Below, piece by piece: positions 1-10,105 of a DNA stretch of 46,409 nt. Below the pieces are notes generated by a model. That model did no database searches and was not told the DNA's origin. It was given only the letters and a program-made list of their open reading frames with translations. The DNA comes from Sulfurimonas sp. (GTDB lineage: Bacteria; Campylobacterota; Campylobacteria; Campylobacterales; Sulfurimonadaceae): the NCBI GenBank assembly GCA_027063745.1, contig JAMORG010000029.1, positions 1 to 46,409 on the forward strand. Direction: 5' to 3'. Each line of letters opens with the position of its first letter. Positions within the stretch are counted from its first letter, which is position 1. Made by a program: the position numbers and the translations under genes.

Positions 1-1025
1 ATAAGCTCACTCATAGAGACTATTCCACTTTTAACAAGCTTCGTATAGTAGAGTGGCAGAGCATCACTTAAAGCCTCACACCCATAGGCAGCGTCATAAA
101 ATGCCACCTCTTTGTTTACAGGTGAATTTGGTTGATGCAGAGTTGTAAGTACATCAATATCACCATTTTTAAAAGCCTCCAAGAGTAGCTCTTTGCTCTC
201 TGTTGATGCGAGCGGCGGGTTGAGTTTTGCTGTGGTGTTAAAGCCTTCACACGCTTCATCTGAGTGTAAAAGGTGGTGAATAGAGACCTCACAGCTCACG
301 CGCACTCCCTCTTTTTTTGCTTTTGCAATGAGCTCGACCGAGCGAGGAGAGGCGATGGATTTAAAGAGTATCTTTATGCCAAAGTGGCGAGCAATTTCTA
401 TCATACGAGAGACATGCAGTACTTCACTAAGTTCAGGTATGCCTGCAAGTCCTAAGCGTGAGCTTACATCACCATCAAGCATCACACCTGCATTTATCAG
501 TGAGTTATCCTCTGCCTTACAAAAGAGTGTCACATCATACATCTGTACATACTCTGCTATTTTGATGGCGAGGTTGTTCTTTGCAGTTGTACTCATATAA
601 GGGGCAATGACACCTTTTTTAAGCAGTATGGCGATGTTTGAGAGCGTCATATCACTCTTTAGGGTATTAAGCATCACATCGATTGTAACATCATCTATGC
701 CTTTGATGCCGTTTTGTGCAAACTCCAAGACCACCTCATCATCAATGGCAGGCTGGCTATCAGCATTGAGCACAATATGCCCTACTCCACCGCAAGCGGC
801 CTCTTTTGCAATCTTATGAATGTTTTTTGAGTTAAGCTGTGCATCTTTTAAACGCACATTAAGGTCAATGAGCGCTGGCATGACATAGGCACCATTTGCA
901 TCAACTACTTCATGGTTAACAGCTTCAATACTTGGCGCAATCTTGCTTACCTTACCATCTTCTATGAGCAGATCAACTCTTCTCTCTCCATCAACATCAC
1001 AAACAACTGCATTTGATATAAGCAT
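1..1025 (-). CDS. Dihydroorotase-family protein (PyrC-like, probably non-catalytic); C-terminus runs off the left edge
   Basis: Not in the ORF track because it is truncated. Translated by hand from ATG at 1025: MLISNAVVCDVDGERRVDLLIEDGKVSKIAPSIEAVNHEVVDANGAYVMPALIDLNVRLKDA...EVSIHHLLHSDE...KLNPPLAS...GDIDVLTTLHQPNSPVNKE. Overall DHOase/amidohydrolase pattern, with catalytic motifs altered. Confidence 0.85.
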   Translation of the reverse strand, partial: MLISNAVVCDVDGERRVDLLIEDGKVSKIAPSIEAVNHEVVDANGAYVMPALIDLNVRLKDAQLNSKNIHKIAKEAACGGVGHIVLNADSQPAIDDEVVLEFAQNGIKGIDDVTIDVMLNTLKSDMTLSNIAILLKKGVIAPYMSTTAKNNLAIKIAEYVQMYDVTLFCKAEDNSLINAGVMLDGDVSSRLGLAGIPELSEVLHVSRMIEIARHFGIKILFKSIASPRSVELIAKAKKEGVRVSCEVSIHHLLHSDEACEGFNTTAKLNPPLASTESKELLLEAFKNGDIDVLTTLHQPNSPVNKEVAFYDAAYGCEALSDALPLYYTKLVKSGIVSMSEL

Positions 1026-1080
1026 TTTAGACCACCTTTGATATAATGGTGATATTATAAGAAAAGAAGGCTTAAAACTG

Positions 1081-2127
1081 ATGAAAATCCTCGTCTGCGC
1101 ACTCGAACACTCTGCAAATATCCACCTTGCATCCCTTAAAAAAGAGCTGGGGGATGATGTCGAGCTTGTCGGTATCTTTAACAAAGAGTTAGGAAACAGC
1201 ATAGTTGATCTGCGCTCTTTGGCGATAATGGGCATTGTCGATGCACTCAAAAAACTGCGTTTTTTCTTTAAACTTGCCGATGAGATGGTAGAGCTCTCAC
1301 AAGAGGCAGATAAAGTTCTACTTATCGACTCATCAGGCTTTAACCTGCCACTGGCAAAAAAAATAAAGAAAAAATACCCTGACAAAGAGATTATCTACTA
1401 CATTTTACCCCAGGCCTGGGCATGGAAGAAAAAACGTATCCCTGTTCTTGCTCGTACCATTGACCATCTCTGCTCCATTTTGCCTTTTGAGCCTGCCTAC
1501 TATCCAAAAGATGCACCCATTGAGTATGTAGGACACCCTCTGCTAGACCAGATAAAGCAGTTTAAAACTGAGCTGCGTGAGGATATACAACACATTACCT
1601 TTATGCCAGGAAGTCGAAAAGGAGAGATAAAACGACTTATGCCTGTCTTTCGGGAGGTGCGTGAGGCTTTAGAGATTGAAAGAGCTACCATCATCGTACC
1701 AAAATACTTCACGCAAGAGAGCATCGATGAGCTCTATGGAGACTTGAGTAGTTTTGAAGTGGTACATGATGCTCACGCAACACTCTACGATGCTGATTTT
1801 GCCTTTATCTGCAGTGGTACGGCAACACTTGAAGCAGCACTTATTGGAACGCCTTTTGTGCTTGCATACAAAGCAAAGGCCTTTGATTATTTCATAGGGC
1901 GTATGCTGATAAAGCTCAACTATGTTGGACTTGCAAATATTATGTTTGAGAAGTTTAAAGGAGAAGCGATTCATCCTGAATTTTTACAGCATGAAGTAAC
2001 AAAAGAAAATCTCTTAGAGGCATATAAGAGCTATAAAAAAGAGGCATTTATCACTCATGCAAAAGAGCTGCGTGAGTACCTTGGCTCTGGGAGTTCTAAA
2101 AAAGTAGCACAGATTATAAAATCTTAG
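1081..2127 (+). CDS. lpxB: Lipid-A-disaccharide synthase
   Basis: 348 aa; ...YYILPQAWAWKKKRIP...YVGHPLLDQI...LPGSRKGEIKR-like (FMPGSRKGEIKRLMPVF)...CSGTATLEAAL; LpxB family motifs. Confidence 0.95.
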   Translation: MKILVCALEHSANIHLASLKKELGDDVELVGIFNKELGNSIVDLRSLAIMGIVDALKKLRFFFKLADEMVELSQEADKVLLIDSSGFNLPLAKKIKKKYPDKEIIYYILPQAWAWKKKRIPVLARTIDHLCSILPFEPAYYPKDAPIEYVGHPLLDQIKQFKTELREDIQHITFMPGSRKGEIKRLMPVFREVREALEIERATIIVPKYFTQESIDELYGDLSSFEVVHDAHATLYDADFAFICSGTATLEAALIGTPFVLAYKAKAFDYFIGRMLIKLNYVGLANIMFEKFKGEAIHPEFLQHEVTKENLLEAYKSYKKEAFITHAKELREYLGSGSSKKVAQIIKS

Positions 2128-2798
2128 CGCTTCTCTTTTTTGACTTTATTCATAAAGATCTTTTTACCTGTAGTTTTTGGTGCTCTTTTTGGTTTATCAT
2201 CTTTTTTGTCACCTTTTTTGAACTCTTTTTTAAAGTCACCCTTAGGCTTTTTGTCATCTCGTCTCTCTGATTTTTCTTTGTCAAACTTTGGAGCTTCGCG
2301 AGTAGAGTCTTCATAGCGTTTTTTTGCTACCTCTTTTATCTCCTCTTTTGAGAGTTTTTTTCTTGTTGGTCTGCTGTCTGTTTTTTTTGCTTTTTGCGGA
2401 TACTCAAAGCCTTCTACTTTTTCTTGTTTTATAGCACGACCTAAAAGCATCTCTATCTTGTAAAGAACTCTTTGTTCCTCTTCATTGACAAGCATCACAG
2501 CCATCTCTTGTGCGCGGCCTACACGCTCTACATAGACAATAGGCTCTACTGGCATATCGTAACTGATGATAAGTGCAGCTCTGAGTGACTTGTTTTGAAC
2601 AAGCTCTTTATCTTCTACAACTTTTACATCATACTTGGCAAGACTTTCTTGCAGTTGTGCTACATCTTTTGAACATACTACTACTGTCTCTTGCGTGCTG
2701 TTTTGGTCTATGATTTTTTCTAAAAGTTCTACTTTTTTCTCTTGCGGGCATGGGTGTATTTTGTGGTTTGCGGGTTTTACTGTAATTGTCGCAGGCAT
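2124..2798 (-). CDS. Stand-alone degenerate DEAD-box helicase C-terminal (RecA2-like) domain with Lys-rich tail
   Basis: 224 aa; ITVKPANHKIHPCPQEKKVELLEKII...VVVCSKDVAQLQESL...ALIISYDMPVEPIVYVERVGR resembles RhlE-type helicase C domain motifs IV-VI; no P-loop or DEAD motif; about 90 aa basic C-terminal tail. Confidence 0.65.
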   Translation of the reverse strand: MPATITVKPANHKIHPCPQEKKVELLEKIIDQNSTQETVVVCSKDVAQLQESLAKYDVKVVEDKELVQNKSLRAALIISYDMPVEPIVYVERVGRAQEMAVMLVNEEEQRVLYKIEMLLGRAIKQEKVEGFEYPQKAKKTDSRPTRKKLSKEEIKEVAKKRYEDSTREAPKFDKEKSERRDDKKPKGDFKKEFKKGDKKDDKPKRAPKTTGKKIFMNKVKKEKR

Positions 2799-2866
2799 TT
2801 GTTGGCATCCTATATGGGTATTATTACTGTAATTATACCCATTTATGCCAAAAAGAAGAGAAAGTT

Positions 2867-4609
2867 TTAAAAATCAACTCTCTGTAAAAAAAGTTCCGGT
2901 TCTACAAAACCAACAATACGTTTTGATTCAAGCAGTTTCCCGCTCTTATCAAAGAGTAAAATCACAGGAGGTCCAAAGACACCATAGGCTTTTGCGAGTT
3001 CTTTTTGTTCTTTTGAGTTCTCTGTCAAGTCTGCACGAATGAGTACAAACTCACGCATCTTCTTTTGTACAGCAGGGTCTTTAAAAGTTACCTCTTCTAG
3101 CTCTTTACATGCTGTACACCATGCAGCTGAGAAGTCAAGCAGTACCTTTTTTCCTCTGTTTGCATCAAGCAGCTTTTGCAGCTCTTCTTTGTTTTTTACA
3201 ACTTGAAATTCTAAAGCATTTGCATTTTGAGCACTTACATGGCTTTTCTCTTTGGCTGTTAAAAATCCCAACGGTTTTGTCATACTCGCATTCCCTGCAA
3301 GCACACCTACAAATAGAGCTACTGAGTAGATAAAGAGCAAGAAGGCAACTGTACGTTTAAAGATATGCCCCTCTTGCGTGAGCGCTCCAAGATAAAGCCC
3401 AAAACCAATACCCAAGAAACTATACAGCAGTACAATCACTTCATACGATACTACTTTCTCAAGCATCCAGATAGCAACACCCAGCATAAGCACACCAAAG
3501 ATGGCATTAACCAATGTCATCCAAGCTCCCGGTTTTGGCATGAATTTACCGGCACTCACACCTACGACAATGAGCGGCAGTCCCATACCAAGACTCATCG
3601 TAAAAAGAGCCGCTCCACCTAAAAGTGCATCACCTGTTTGACCGATGTAAACAAGTGCACCTGCCAATGGTGCTGCAACACACGGTCCAACAATTAAAGC
3701 AGATAAAAAGCCCATAATTGCCACACCGACAAATCCGCTTCTGTTTGAGTTTTGACTTACCTTGCTTACAAGAGCATCTGGAAGTTTAAGCTCATAGTAA
3801 CCAAACATAGAAAGAGCAAGTGCTACAAATACAGCGGCAAAGGAGTAAACCACCCATGGATTTTGCAGTGCTGCTTGCAGGTTTGCACCAAAGAGTCCGG
3901 CAAGAACTCCGGCTATTGTATAGGCCAGTGCCATGGCAAGCACATAGACAAGAGAGAGGAAAAATGCTTTTTTGGTAGTAAGTCCTTCACCTTGTGATAC
4001 GATGAGCCCTGAGATAATAGGTATCATAGGAAAGACACATGGTGTGAGTGAGAGCAGTACGCCAAAGACAAAAAATGTCGCAAGGACAACAAAAAATGAG
4101 CTCGATTTGATGGTATCTGCTATCATATCCGTCTCAGACTTTTGTGCTGTAGTTTGTTCTTTTGACTCTTTTGCATTACCAAGTTTTGATACATCTATCT
4201 TTACACTCAAGACTTTTTCACTTGGCTCATAACACAATCCTTCTTCCGAACACCCCTGATAAACGATCTTTACCTTTGCATCAACAATACCGCTAAGAGA
4301 ATCATCTTTACCTAAAGTAAGTACAAACTCAGGTGTCTGTAAAAAGACCTTTTCACCTTCATGCTCAACTGCTGTCGGTGCCTCTATAGACTTTATATAG
4401 AGCCCTTTTGGCTCAAGAAGCTCGATCTTTAGCTCTTTTTCATAAAGGTAGATACTTTTTGCAATCTTTACACCTGTAATTATCTGTTGTCTATCATTAA
4501 CTTTGGCATAAGGTTTAAAAGCCTGATTGGGCATTAAGAAGTCTGCATTTAAAGTAATAGCTCCAAAGAGCCAGATACCCATAAACACATAGAAAATATT
4601 TTTTTTCAT
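2867..4609 (-). CDS. dsbD: Protein-disulfide reductase DsbD (thiol:disulfide interchange)
   Basis: 580 aa; N-terminal DsbD domain (GCSEEGLCYEPSEK), multi-TM core (LTPCVFPMIPII ... GPCVAAPLAGAL), C-terminal thioredoxin WCTACK. Confidence 0.95.
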   Translation of the reverse strand: MKKNIFYVFMGIWLFGAITLNADFLMPNQAFKPYAKVNDRQQIITGVKIAKSIYLYEKELKIELLEPKGLYIKSIEAPTAVEHEGEKVFLQTPEFVLTLGKDDSLSGIVDAKVKIVYQGCSEEGLCYEPSEKVLSVKIDVSKLGNAKESKEQTTAQKSETDMIADTIKSSSFFVVLATFFVFGVLLSLTPCVFPMIPIISGLIVSQGEGLTTKKAFFLSLVYVLAMALAYTIAGVLAGLFGANLQAALQNPWVVYSFAAVFVALALSMFGYYELKLPDALVSKVSQNSNRSGFVGVAIMGFLSALIVGPCVAAPLAGALVYIGQTGDALLGGAALFTMSLGMGLPLIVVGVSAGKFMPKPGAWMTLVNAIFGVLMLGVAIWMLEKVVSYEVIVLLYSFLGIGFGLYLGALTQEGHIFKRTVAFLLFIYSVALFVGVLAGNASMTKPLGFLTAKEKSHVSAQNANALEFQVVKNKEELQKLLDANRGKKVLLDFSAAWCTACKELEEVTFKDPAVQKKMREFVLIRADLTENSKEQKELAKAYGVFGPPVILLFDKSGKLLESKRIVGFVEPELFLQRVDF

Positions 4610-4704
4610 TTATAAGCCTTTTTAATAGTAAAAATATAGCACTATCTTACACATTTTTTTTTAAACTTGTATTATAATACCCAAAAAGAAAATAAGAGTA
4701 AAAA

Positions 4705-4929
4705 ATGAACATAGAGCCAGATACAGAAATATGCGTGTGTAATTCACTCAGCGTTGCAGATATTGCCAAACTTATTAAAGAGAAAAACCTTAAAACTCTT
4801 GAAGATATTTTAGAAAATAATGAAACGCCAATAGGAGATAAATGCGAGGCATGCCATGATGAAGGCTACCATAATGACGGACTAAACATTCCTATGGTAC
4901 TTTCCATGGTTAAGAGTGGACGTTTGTAG
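4705..4929 (+). CDS. BFD-like [2Fe-2S]-binding small protein
   Basis: 74 aa; CVCNSLSVADIAKLI...GDKCEACHDEGY: CxC...CxxC arrangement like the Fer2_BFD family. TATAAT-like box about 30 nt upstream. Confidence 0.7.
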   Translation: MNIEPDTEICVCNSLSVADIAKLIKEKNLKTLEDILENNETPIGDKCEACHDEGYHNDGLNIPMVLSMVKSGRL

Positions 4930-7486
4930 GAATCTCTACTACAAACTCCGTTCCTCCATCTCTGACATTTACTTTGATATCCCCGCCAAAATGTTTTTCG
5001 ACAATCATTTTTGACATATACAGACCAAGCCCTGTACCATTTTTGCCTTTTGTACTGAAGTACGGCTCAAAAAGTCTTTTGAGATACTCTTGTTTGATAC
5101 CACCTGCTTTATCACAAATAGAAATAAAAAGTTTTTCATCTTCTTTATTTACTGTAATAATGATCTCTTTTTTATCAAGATCACTTTTTTCATAAGCATC
5201 AATTGCATTGTTAATGATATTTAAAAGCACCTGTATTAACTCATTTACATAGACCTTGGCTTCTATATCTTTTGCACCTCTTACATAAATGCGGATATTT
5301 GATTTTTTTGCACGTGGTTCTATAAAGCCTAAGACCTTATCCAATAGATCTTTTACTTTAATGGTTGAGAGCTCTTTATTTGGATGAAAATAAGTTTTGA
5401 AGTCATCAATTGTATTAGAGAGATAAACAATGGAATTACTGATATTTTGTAATGTCTCAGATATCTCTTTTTGGCTGATATCTTCACCCATCATCTCTTT
5501 GAGTTGCAGGTTTGATATTTGCAGTGTTATAGTATTGAGAGGTTGTCTCCACTGATGCGCTATCATAGATATCATCTCACCCATTACTGCCTGTTTTGAC
5601 TGTGTTGTAAGGAGTTCATCTTTTTGAATAAGCTCTGCAACCTTTTCTTTTACAGTGGCTTCTAGTGACTCATTTATCTCACGAAGCTCTTTAGTCTTTT
5701 CATTTACCTGCTTTTCCAACTCTTTGTTGAAGTTTTTGAGTTTTCTCTGATAATAGACCATAATAAAAAAGATAATCAGCATCACAAAGATGACTTTAAA
5801 TGTCAAAGAGTAATCAAGCGTACTTTCATATCTGTTGATACGCCATGAATTAATGATATTTTCTATTTTTTGATTAGGAATCTTGTCTAATGCTTTTTGA
5901 ATGATACTCTGTAAAACAGCTTCATTTTTTTGAACCCCTATAGAGCCGTGAATAGGGTGTTTTTTTGCTAAAAATCCATTTATTTTCAGTTTTCCATAAC
6001 CATATTGGTCAATAATATAATCGGCCTGTTCATCTATAGCTATAATTGCATATGCCTTACCATATAGAACATCTCGAACCATTTTATTTTTATCATACTC
6101 GACTTTTATCGTTAAATAAGGATAAAGATATTTCAGATAATCACGCAGTGACTCCTTTTGAATCAAAAGAACCTTTCCTTGTAAGTTCTGAGGATCATCA
6201 ACAAAAGAGTTTTCAAGCTTACTAAGCAGTGCAAAACTTGTTGCACTAAATGGTTTTGTCTTGTTAAGCATAGGAAAATTATGCGCCTCGCTCACAACAA
6301 CTGAGAGCATCTGACATCTCTTCTTTTGAAGGTTTTCATGAAGCTCTTTTTCAGATCTTGCAGGAACACCTTCAAAATTCAGACCAGTCATTTCAGAAAT
6401 GACTTGATACACAGAAGCCATCTCTCCTGTCATATGGCCATTTTTATATCCATCAATCGGAAAAAGATCATAATTCGTACATACTTTTATATTTTGATGT
6501 TCTTGTATATATTTTTGCTCTTCTTCGGTTAATTTCAGATTTTTCAATTTTGCCGGTTCATAGACATACTCATCAAGTTCTCTACCAAAAAGGCCATATT
6601 TCTTTTCAAACAGCTCTTTTTGTTTTTTTAAAAAGTTTGTATCAATAGAACCTATTTCATACGTATATGGAAGAATAAGATGCTGAATTCCATCTGCTTC
6701 TTTTTCAAGGTCATCAATCGAAATATCTGAATTATATTTATCGTGAATAATACGTGCCAACTCTTTTTTATGCGTGAGTGCATACTCCCAGCCACGTTTT
6801 GATGCATCAATAAAAGCCTGTGTTCGTTTAGCATGTTTTACAAGCTCTTTTTGAGAGGTAAACAACTCCAACTGCATAATAAAGAGATTATCATCACTGG
6901 GATCGAGCAAATTGTATTTGACACCCATTCTATCAAGTATATAGGGCTGATTCGATATAAAAGCGGTCATGGCTGAGACTTCACCATTTACAAACTTGTC
7001 AACTTTATAGGTGTGTGGTACCAAGATAATATCATCAACATTGACACCATAGCCTTTAAAGTATTCACCAAAGTTCAACTCAAAGTCCTCTTTTGTAGAG
7101 GCCATCACTTTTTTACCGATAAGATCTTGTGGGGAGTGAATATCCGGAGTAGTAATAAGCACAAGTGCTGCGCGTTTAAAATATGATGCCAGCAGAACAA
7201 TCTCTTTACCCTTGAGGTAATCAATTAGCGTCAATGAGTTATAGATTCCATAGTTGGCACGACCCGAGAGTACCTCATTTTCTATATCCAGACCATAAGT
7301 GTACTCACGCAGCTCTACATCAAGCCCGGCACCTTTATAAAAACCCTTCTCTTTTGCTGCTATAAAACCTGCAAACTCAAACTGGTACTTCCAGTGCAGC
7401 TGCAGCGATACTTTTTCCAACTTGTTCTCTGCTGCGTGAGCAAAGAAGGTAACAGAGAGTAAAAAAAGTATAAAAACATATCTCAT
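4910..7486 (-). CDS. Sensor histidine kinase with N-terminal NMT1/THI5-like solute-binding domain and a second periplasmic binding domain
   Basis: 858 aa; signal peptide; VSLQLHWKYQFEFAGFIAAKEKGFYKGAGLDVELRE (THI5/NMT1-like); second SBP-like module around IKVCTNYDLFPIDGYKNGHMTGEMASVY; TM; HQWRQPLNTI H-box; GTGLGLYMSKMIVEKHFGG ATPase motif. No receiver domain. Confidence 0.88.
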   Translation of the reverse strand: MRYVFILFLLSVTFFAHAAENKLEKVSLQLHWKYQFEFAGFIAAKEKGFYKGAGLDVELREYTYGLDIENEVLSGRANYGIYNSLTLIDYLKGKEIVLLASYFKRAALVLITTPDIHSPQDLIGKKVMASTKEDFELNFGEYFKGYGVNVDDIILVPHTYKVDKFVNGEVSAMTAFISNQPYILDRMGVKYNLLDPSDDNLFIMQLELFTSQKELVKHAKRTQAFIDASKRGWEYALTHKKELARIIHDKYNSDISIDDLEKEADGIQHLILPYTYEIGSIDTNFLKKQKELFEKKYGLFGRELDEYVYEPAKLKNLKLTEEEQKYIQEHQNIKVCTNYDLFPIDGYKNGHMTGEMASVYQVISEMTGLNFEGVPARSEKELHENLQKKRCQMLSVVVSEAHNFPMLNKTKPFSATSFALLSKLENSFVDDPQNLQGKVLLIQKESLRDYLKYLYPYLTIKVEYDKNKMVRDVLYGKAYAIIAIDEQADYIIDQYGYGKLKINGFLAKKHPIHGSIGVQKNEAVLQSIIQKALDKIPNQKIENIINSWRINRYESTLDYSLTFKVIFVMLIIFFIMVYYQRKLKNFNKELEKQVNEKTKELREINESLEATVKEKVAELIQKDELLTTQSKQAVMGEMISMIAHQWRQPLNTITLQISNLQLKEMMGEDISQKEISETLQNISNSIVYLSNTIDDFKTYFHPNKELSTIKVKDLLDKVLGFIEPRAKKSNIRIYVRGAKDIEAKVYVNELIQVLLNIINNAIDAYEKSDLDKKEIIITVNKEDEKLFISICDKAGGIKQEYLKRLFEPYFSTKGKNGTGLGLYMSKMIVEKHFGGDIKVNVRDGGTEFVVEIPTNVHS

Positions 7487-7996
7487 CTATAATCTTTTAA
7501 GTACATCTTCAAAGCCACCTTTGACAATCTCTTTTACACAACAGGCTATCATTAGATTAACAGGATGTGCAAAGTCCTCTATCAGACGCTCTTTATCATC
7601 AACAAAATAGCCCTCACGTTCAAACTTTTCATCCTCTGCAAAATTTTCTATATATGCTTTTGTCTCCTGCATATATCCATAGACCTCTTTACCAAGTCCA
7701 TAAGCAAAGCCACACTCCCAAACAGTTCCACTGTCTGCTTCTTTTCCACGAAAAGGATTCAAATTAGCTATAACAATGTCTGCTTTTTGTATCATTGCAA
7801 CATTCGCATCAAATATATCTTTGGCAATTTTGTGTTTACTCTGAGAAAAATCAACTACATTATCAAGTGGATACAGGCCCTCATAACCATACTTTTTACA
7901 TAAAGCCACAAGCTCTTTCCCGATTTCAATAGAGTTTTCCTCAAAAACATCCGGACCGGCAATATATATCTTTTTCACGTACTTCCTCTTTTTCAT
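7487..7996 (-). CDS. Nucleoside 2-deoxyribosyltransferase family protein
   Basis: 169 aa; KKIYIAGPDVFEEN...ADIVIANLNPFRGKEADSGTVWECGFAYGLGKEVYGY; family motifs. Directly abuts the kinase gene. Confidence 0.88.
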   Translation of the reverse strand: MKKRKYVKKIYIAGPDVFEENSIEIGKELVALCKKYGYEGLYPLDNVVDFSQSKHKIAKDIFDANVAMIQKADIVIANLNPFRGKEADSGTVWECGFAYGLGKEVYGYMQETKAYIENFAEDEKFEREGYFVDDKERLIEDFAHPVNLMIACCVKEIVKGGFEDVLKRL

Positions 7997-8132
7997 AATG
8001 AGTCATAAATATAAACGATTTTATCATAAACTTACTAAATTGTAAAAATTAAAAAATATTTCTCCTTCTTTACTTAAGCAGTTTATTAGTTGCTATTGCT
8101 TATTCTACAAAGAAAAAAGTAAAGAGAGTATT

Positions 8133-10067
8133 ATGCCCAACAGATTAGCAAATGCAGACTCCCCATATCTCCAACAACACAAAGATAATCCAGTTGACTG
8201 GTGGCCATGGTGCGATGAGGCCTTTGAGAGAGCAAAAGAAGAGAACAAAGCCATTTTTATCAGTATCGGTTACTCCTCATGTCACTGGTGTCATGTTATG
8301 GAAGAGAGAGTCTTTGAAAATGAGGAGTGCGCAAAGATCTTAAATGAAAACTTCATCTCCATCAAAGTCGATCGTGAAGAGCGTCCGGACATTGATAAGT
8401 TCTATCAAGAGGTATATATGTTACTCAATCGCAGAGCCGGTGGATGGCCGACATCTATCTTTTGTACACCGGACAACAAACCTTTTTATGCAGGAACATA
8501 CATCCCACCTGAGTCCGAGCAAGGCAGTATTGAGGGTATGGGCTTTATAGAACTTACAAAACTCATAGCACGAAAAGTCAAAGAAAATGACCCTAAACTC
8601 TTTGAAAATGCAGATGAGATCGAGAGTTTTATAAAACAGGTTGAGCATCCAAAAGAAGCAACGGTTCTCAAAGAGGATTTTTACAAGGTCTTTTTACGAC
8701 AGGCAAAAAACAACTATGACACACGTAACGGTGGTTTTTCTGACAGACCGAAGTTCCCTCACGCATCAACACTCCATGCACTTTTAGTTATAGACAGGCT
8801 CTATAATGACAAGAGTGCAAAAGCAATGATTACCAACACACTTGATAATATGAAAAAAGGCGGTATGTACGATCTTGTTGATGGTGGATTTTGTCGCTAC
8901 AGTGTCGATGAAAAGTGGCTTGTACCGCACTTTGAGAAGATGCTTTATGACAATGCCCTTTTATGTGGTGTGTATAGTGATGCCTATCTGCTTTATGAAG
9001 AGAACAGCTACTTAAAAACAGCGCGTGAGATAGCAGACTTTATACACAACTATATGAGCGAAGAGGGTCTTTTTTACTCTGCAAGTGATGCTGACAGTGA
9101 AGGTGAAGAGGGAACTTACTTTGTCTATAGCTACGAAGAGGTCTATACTGCACTCAAAGAAGCAGGCTATAATGATGCAGATAAAATGTGTGAAGCAATG
9201 AGTGTCACACATCACGGAAACTTTGAAAATGGCAAAAGCATCATCCGTTTTGAAGCTGAGATACCTGAGTGGTTCGATGATGTAAAGATCATCCTCCAAA
9301 ATATTCGCTCAAAACGTGAGTACCCATTTATAGACAAGAAAGTACAAACATCTTGGTCGGCTATGATGATAACAGCCCTTTTTAAACTTGGAACGATTGA
9401 TACTAAATACTATGAATATGCAAAAAAATCTCTTGATAAACTACTTGATACGATGCTTATTGATGATAGACTCTACCATACGACACTTATTCACAAAGAG
9501 CCAAAGGTAGAGGCATTTTTAGAAGATTATGCCTTTTTATCACAAGCACTTCTGGCTGCTTATAAGCAGACGCAAGATGAGCTCTATCTTATCAAAGCAC
9601 ATCAGATGATAAACAAAGCATTGGAGCGATTTTATGACAAAGGCTTATGGAACTTCAGTGATGGTGAGTTTAGTGTAAAAGCAGAAACAACTGACAATAC
9701 CTACACTTCATCTGTATCTGTTATGGTAGAAGTACTACTAAGCATTGCAACTCTTTTAGAAGATGAAAAGTATGCACACTTTGCTTTTAAAACGATGGAG
9801 TACAACTCCTATGATCTTGGTAGAAAAACCATCTACTACCCATATATGCTCACGCAGGTACTTCGTTACCTAAAAGAAGATCGTATCATCAAGACATCTG
9901 TGCAAAATATACGCAATCATGCCTATGAGCTTGCTAAAATTCGCTACCCTTTTGTTCTTTACAAGGCAGATGCAAATGATGGCTATATGGTGTGTGGAAA
10001 AACAAGCTGTTTTGCCAATACAAAAGATGTAAATGAGCTAGATACTCTTGTTTCAAACTCTTTTTAA
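8133..10067 (+). CDS. DUF255 / thioredoxin-domain protein (YyaL/spermatogenesis-associated 20-like)
   Basis: 644 aa; [67 protein letters not shown]-type repeats. Confidence 0.92.
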   Translation: MPNRLANADSPYLQQHKDNPVDWWPWCDEAFERAKEENKAIFISIGYSSCHWCHVMEERVFENEECAKILNENFISIKVDREERPDIDKFYQEVYMLLNRRAGGWPTSIFCTPDNKPFYAGTYIPPESEQGSIEGMGFIELTKLIARKVKENDPKLFENADEIESFIKQVEHPKEATVLKEDFYKVFLRQAKNNYDTRNGGFSDRPKFPHASTLHALLVIDRLYNDKSAKAMITNTLDNMKKGGMYDLVDGGFCRYSVDEKWLVPHFEKMLYDNALLCGVYSDAYLLYEENSYLKTAREIADFIHNYMSEEGLFYSASDADSEGEEGTYFVYSYEEVYTALKEAGYNDADKMCEAMSVTHHGNFENGKSIIRFEAEIPEWFDDVKIILQNIRSKREYPFIDKKVQTSWSAMMITALFKLGTIDTKYYEYAKKSLDKLLDTMLIDDRLYHTTLIHKEPKVEAFLEDYAFLSQALLAAYKQTQDELYLIKAHQMINKALERFYDKGLWNFSDGEFSVKAETTDNTYTSSVSVMVEVLLSIATLLEDEKYAHFAFKTMEYNSYDLGRKTIYYPYMLTQVLRYLKEDRIIKTSVQNIRNHAYELAKIRYPFVLYKADANDGYMVCGKTSCFANTKDVNELDTLVSNSF

Positions 10068-10105
10068 ACTTTAAAGGCTTATAATTATTTTATACAAGGA
10101 TAGTT

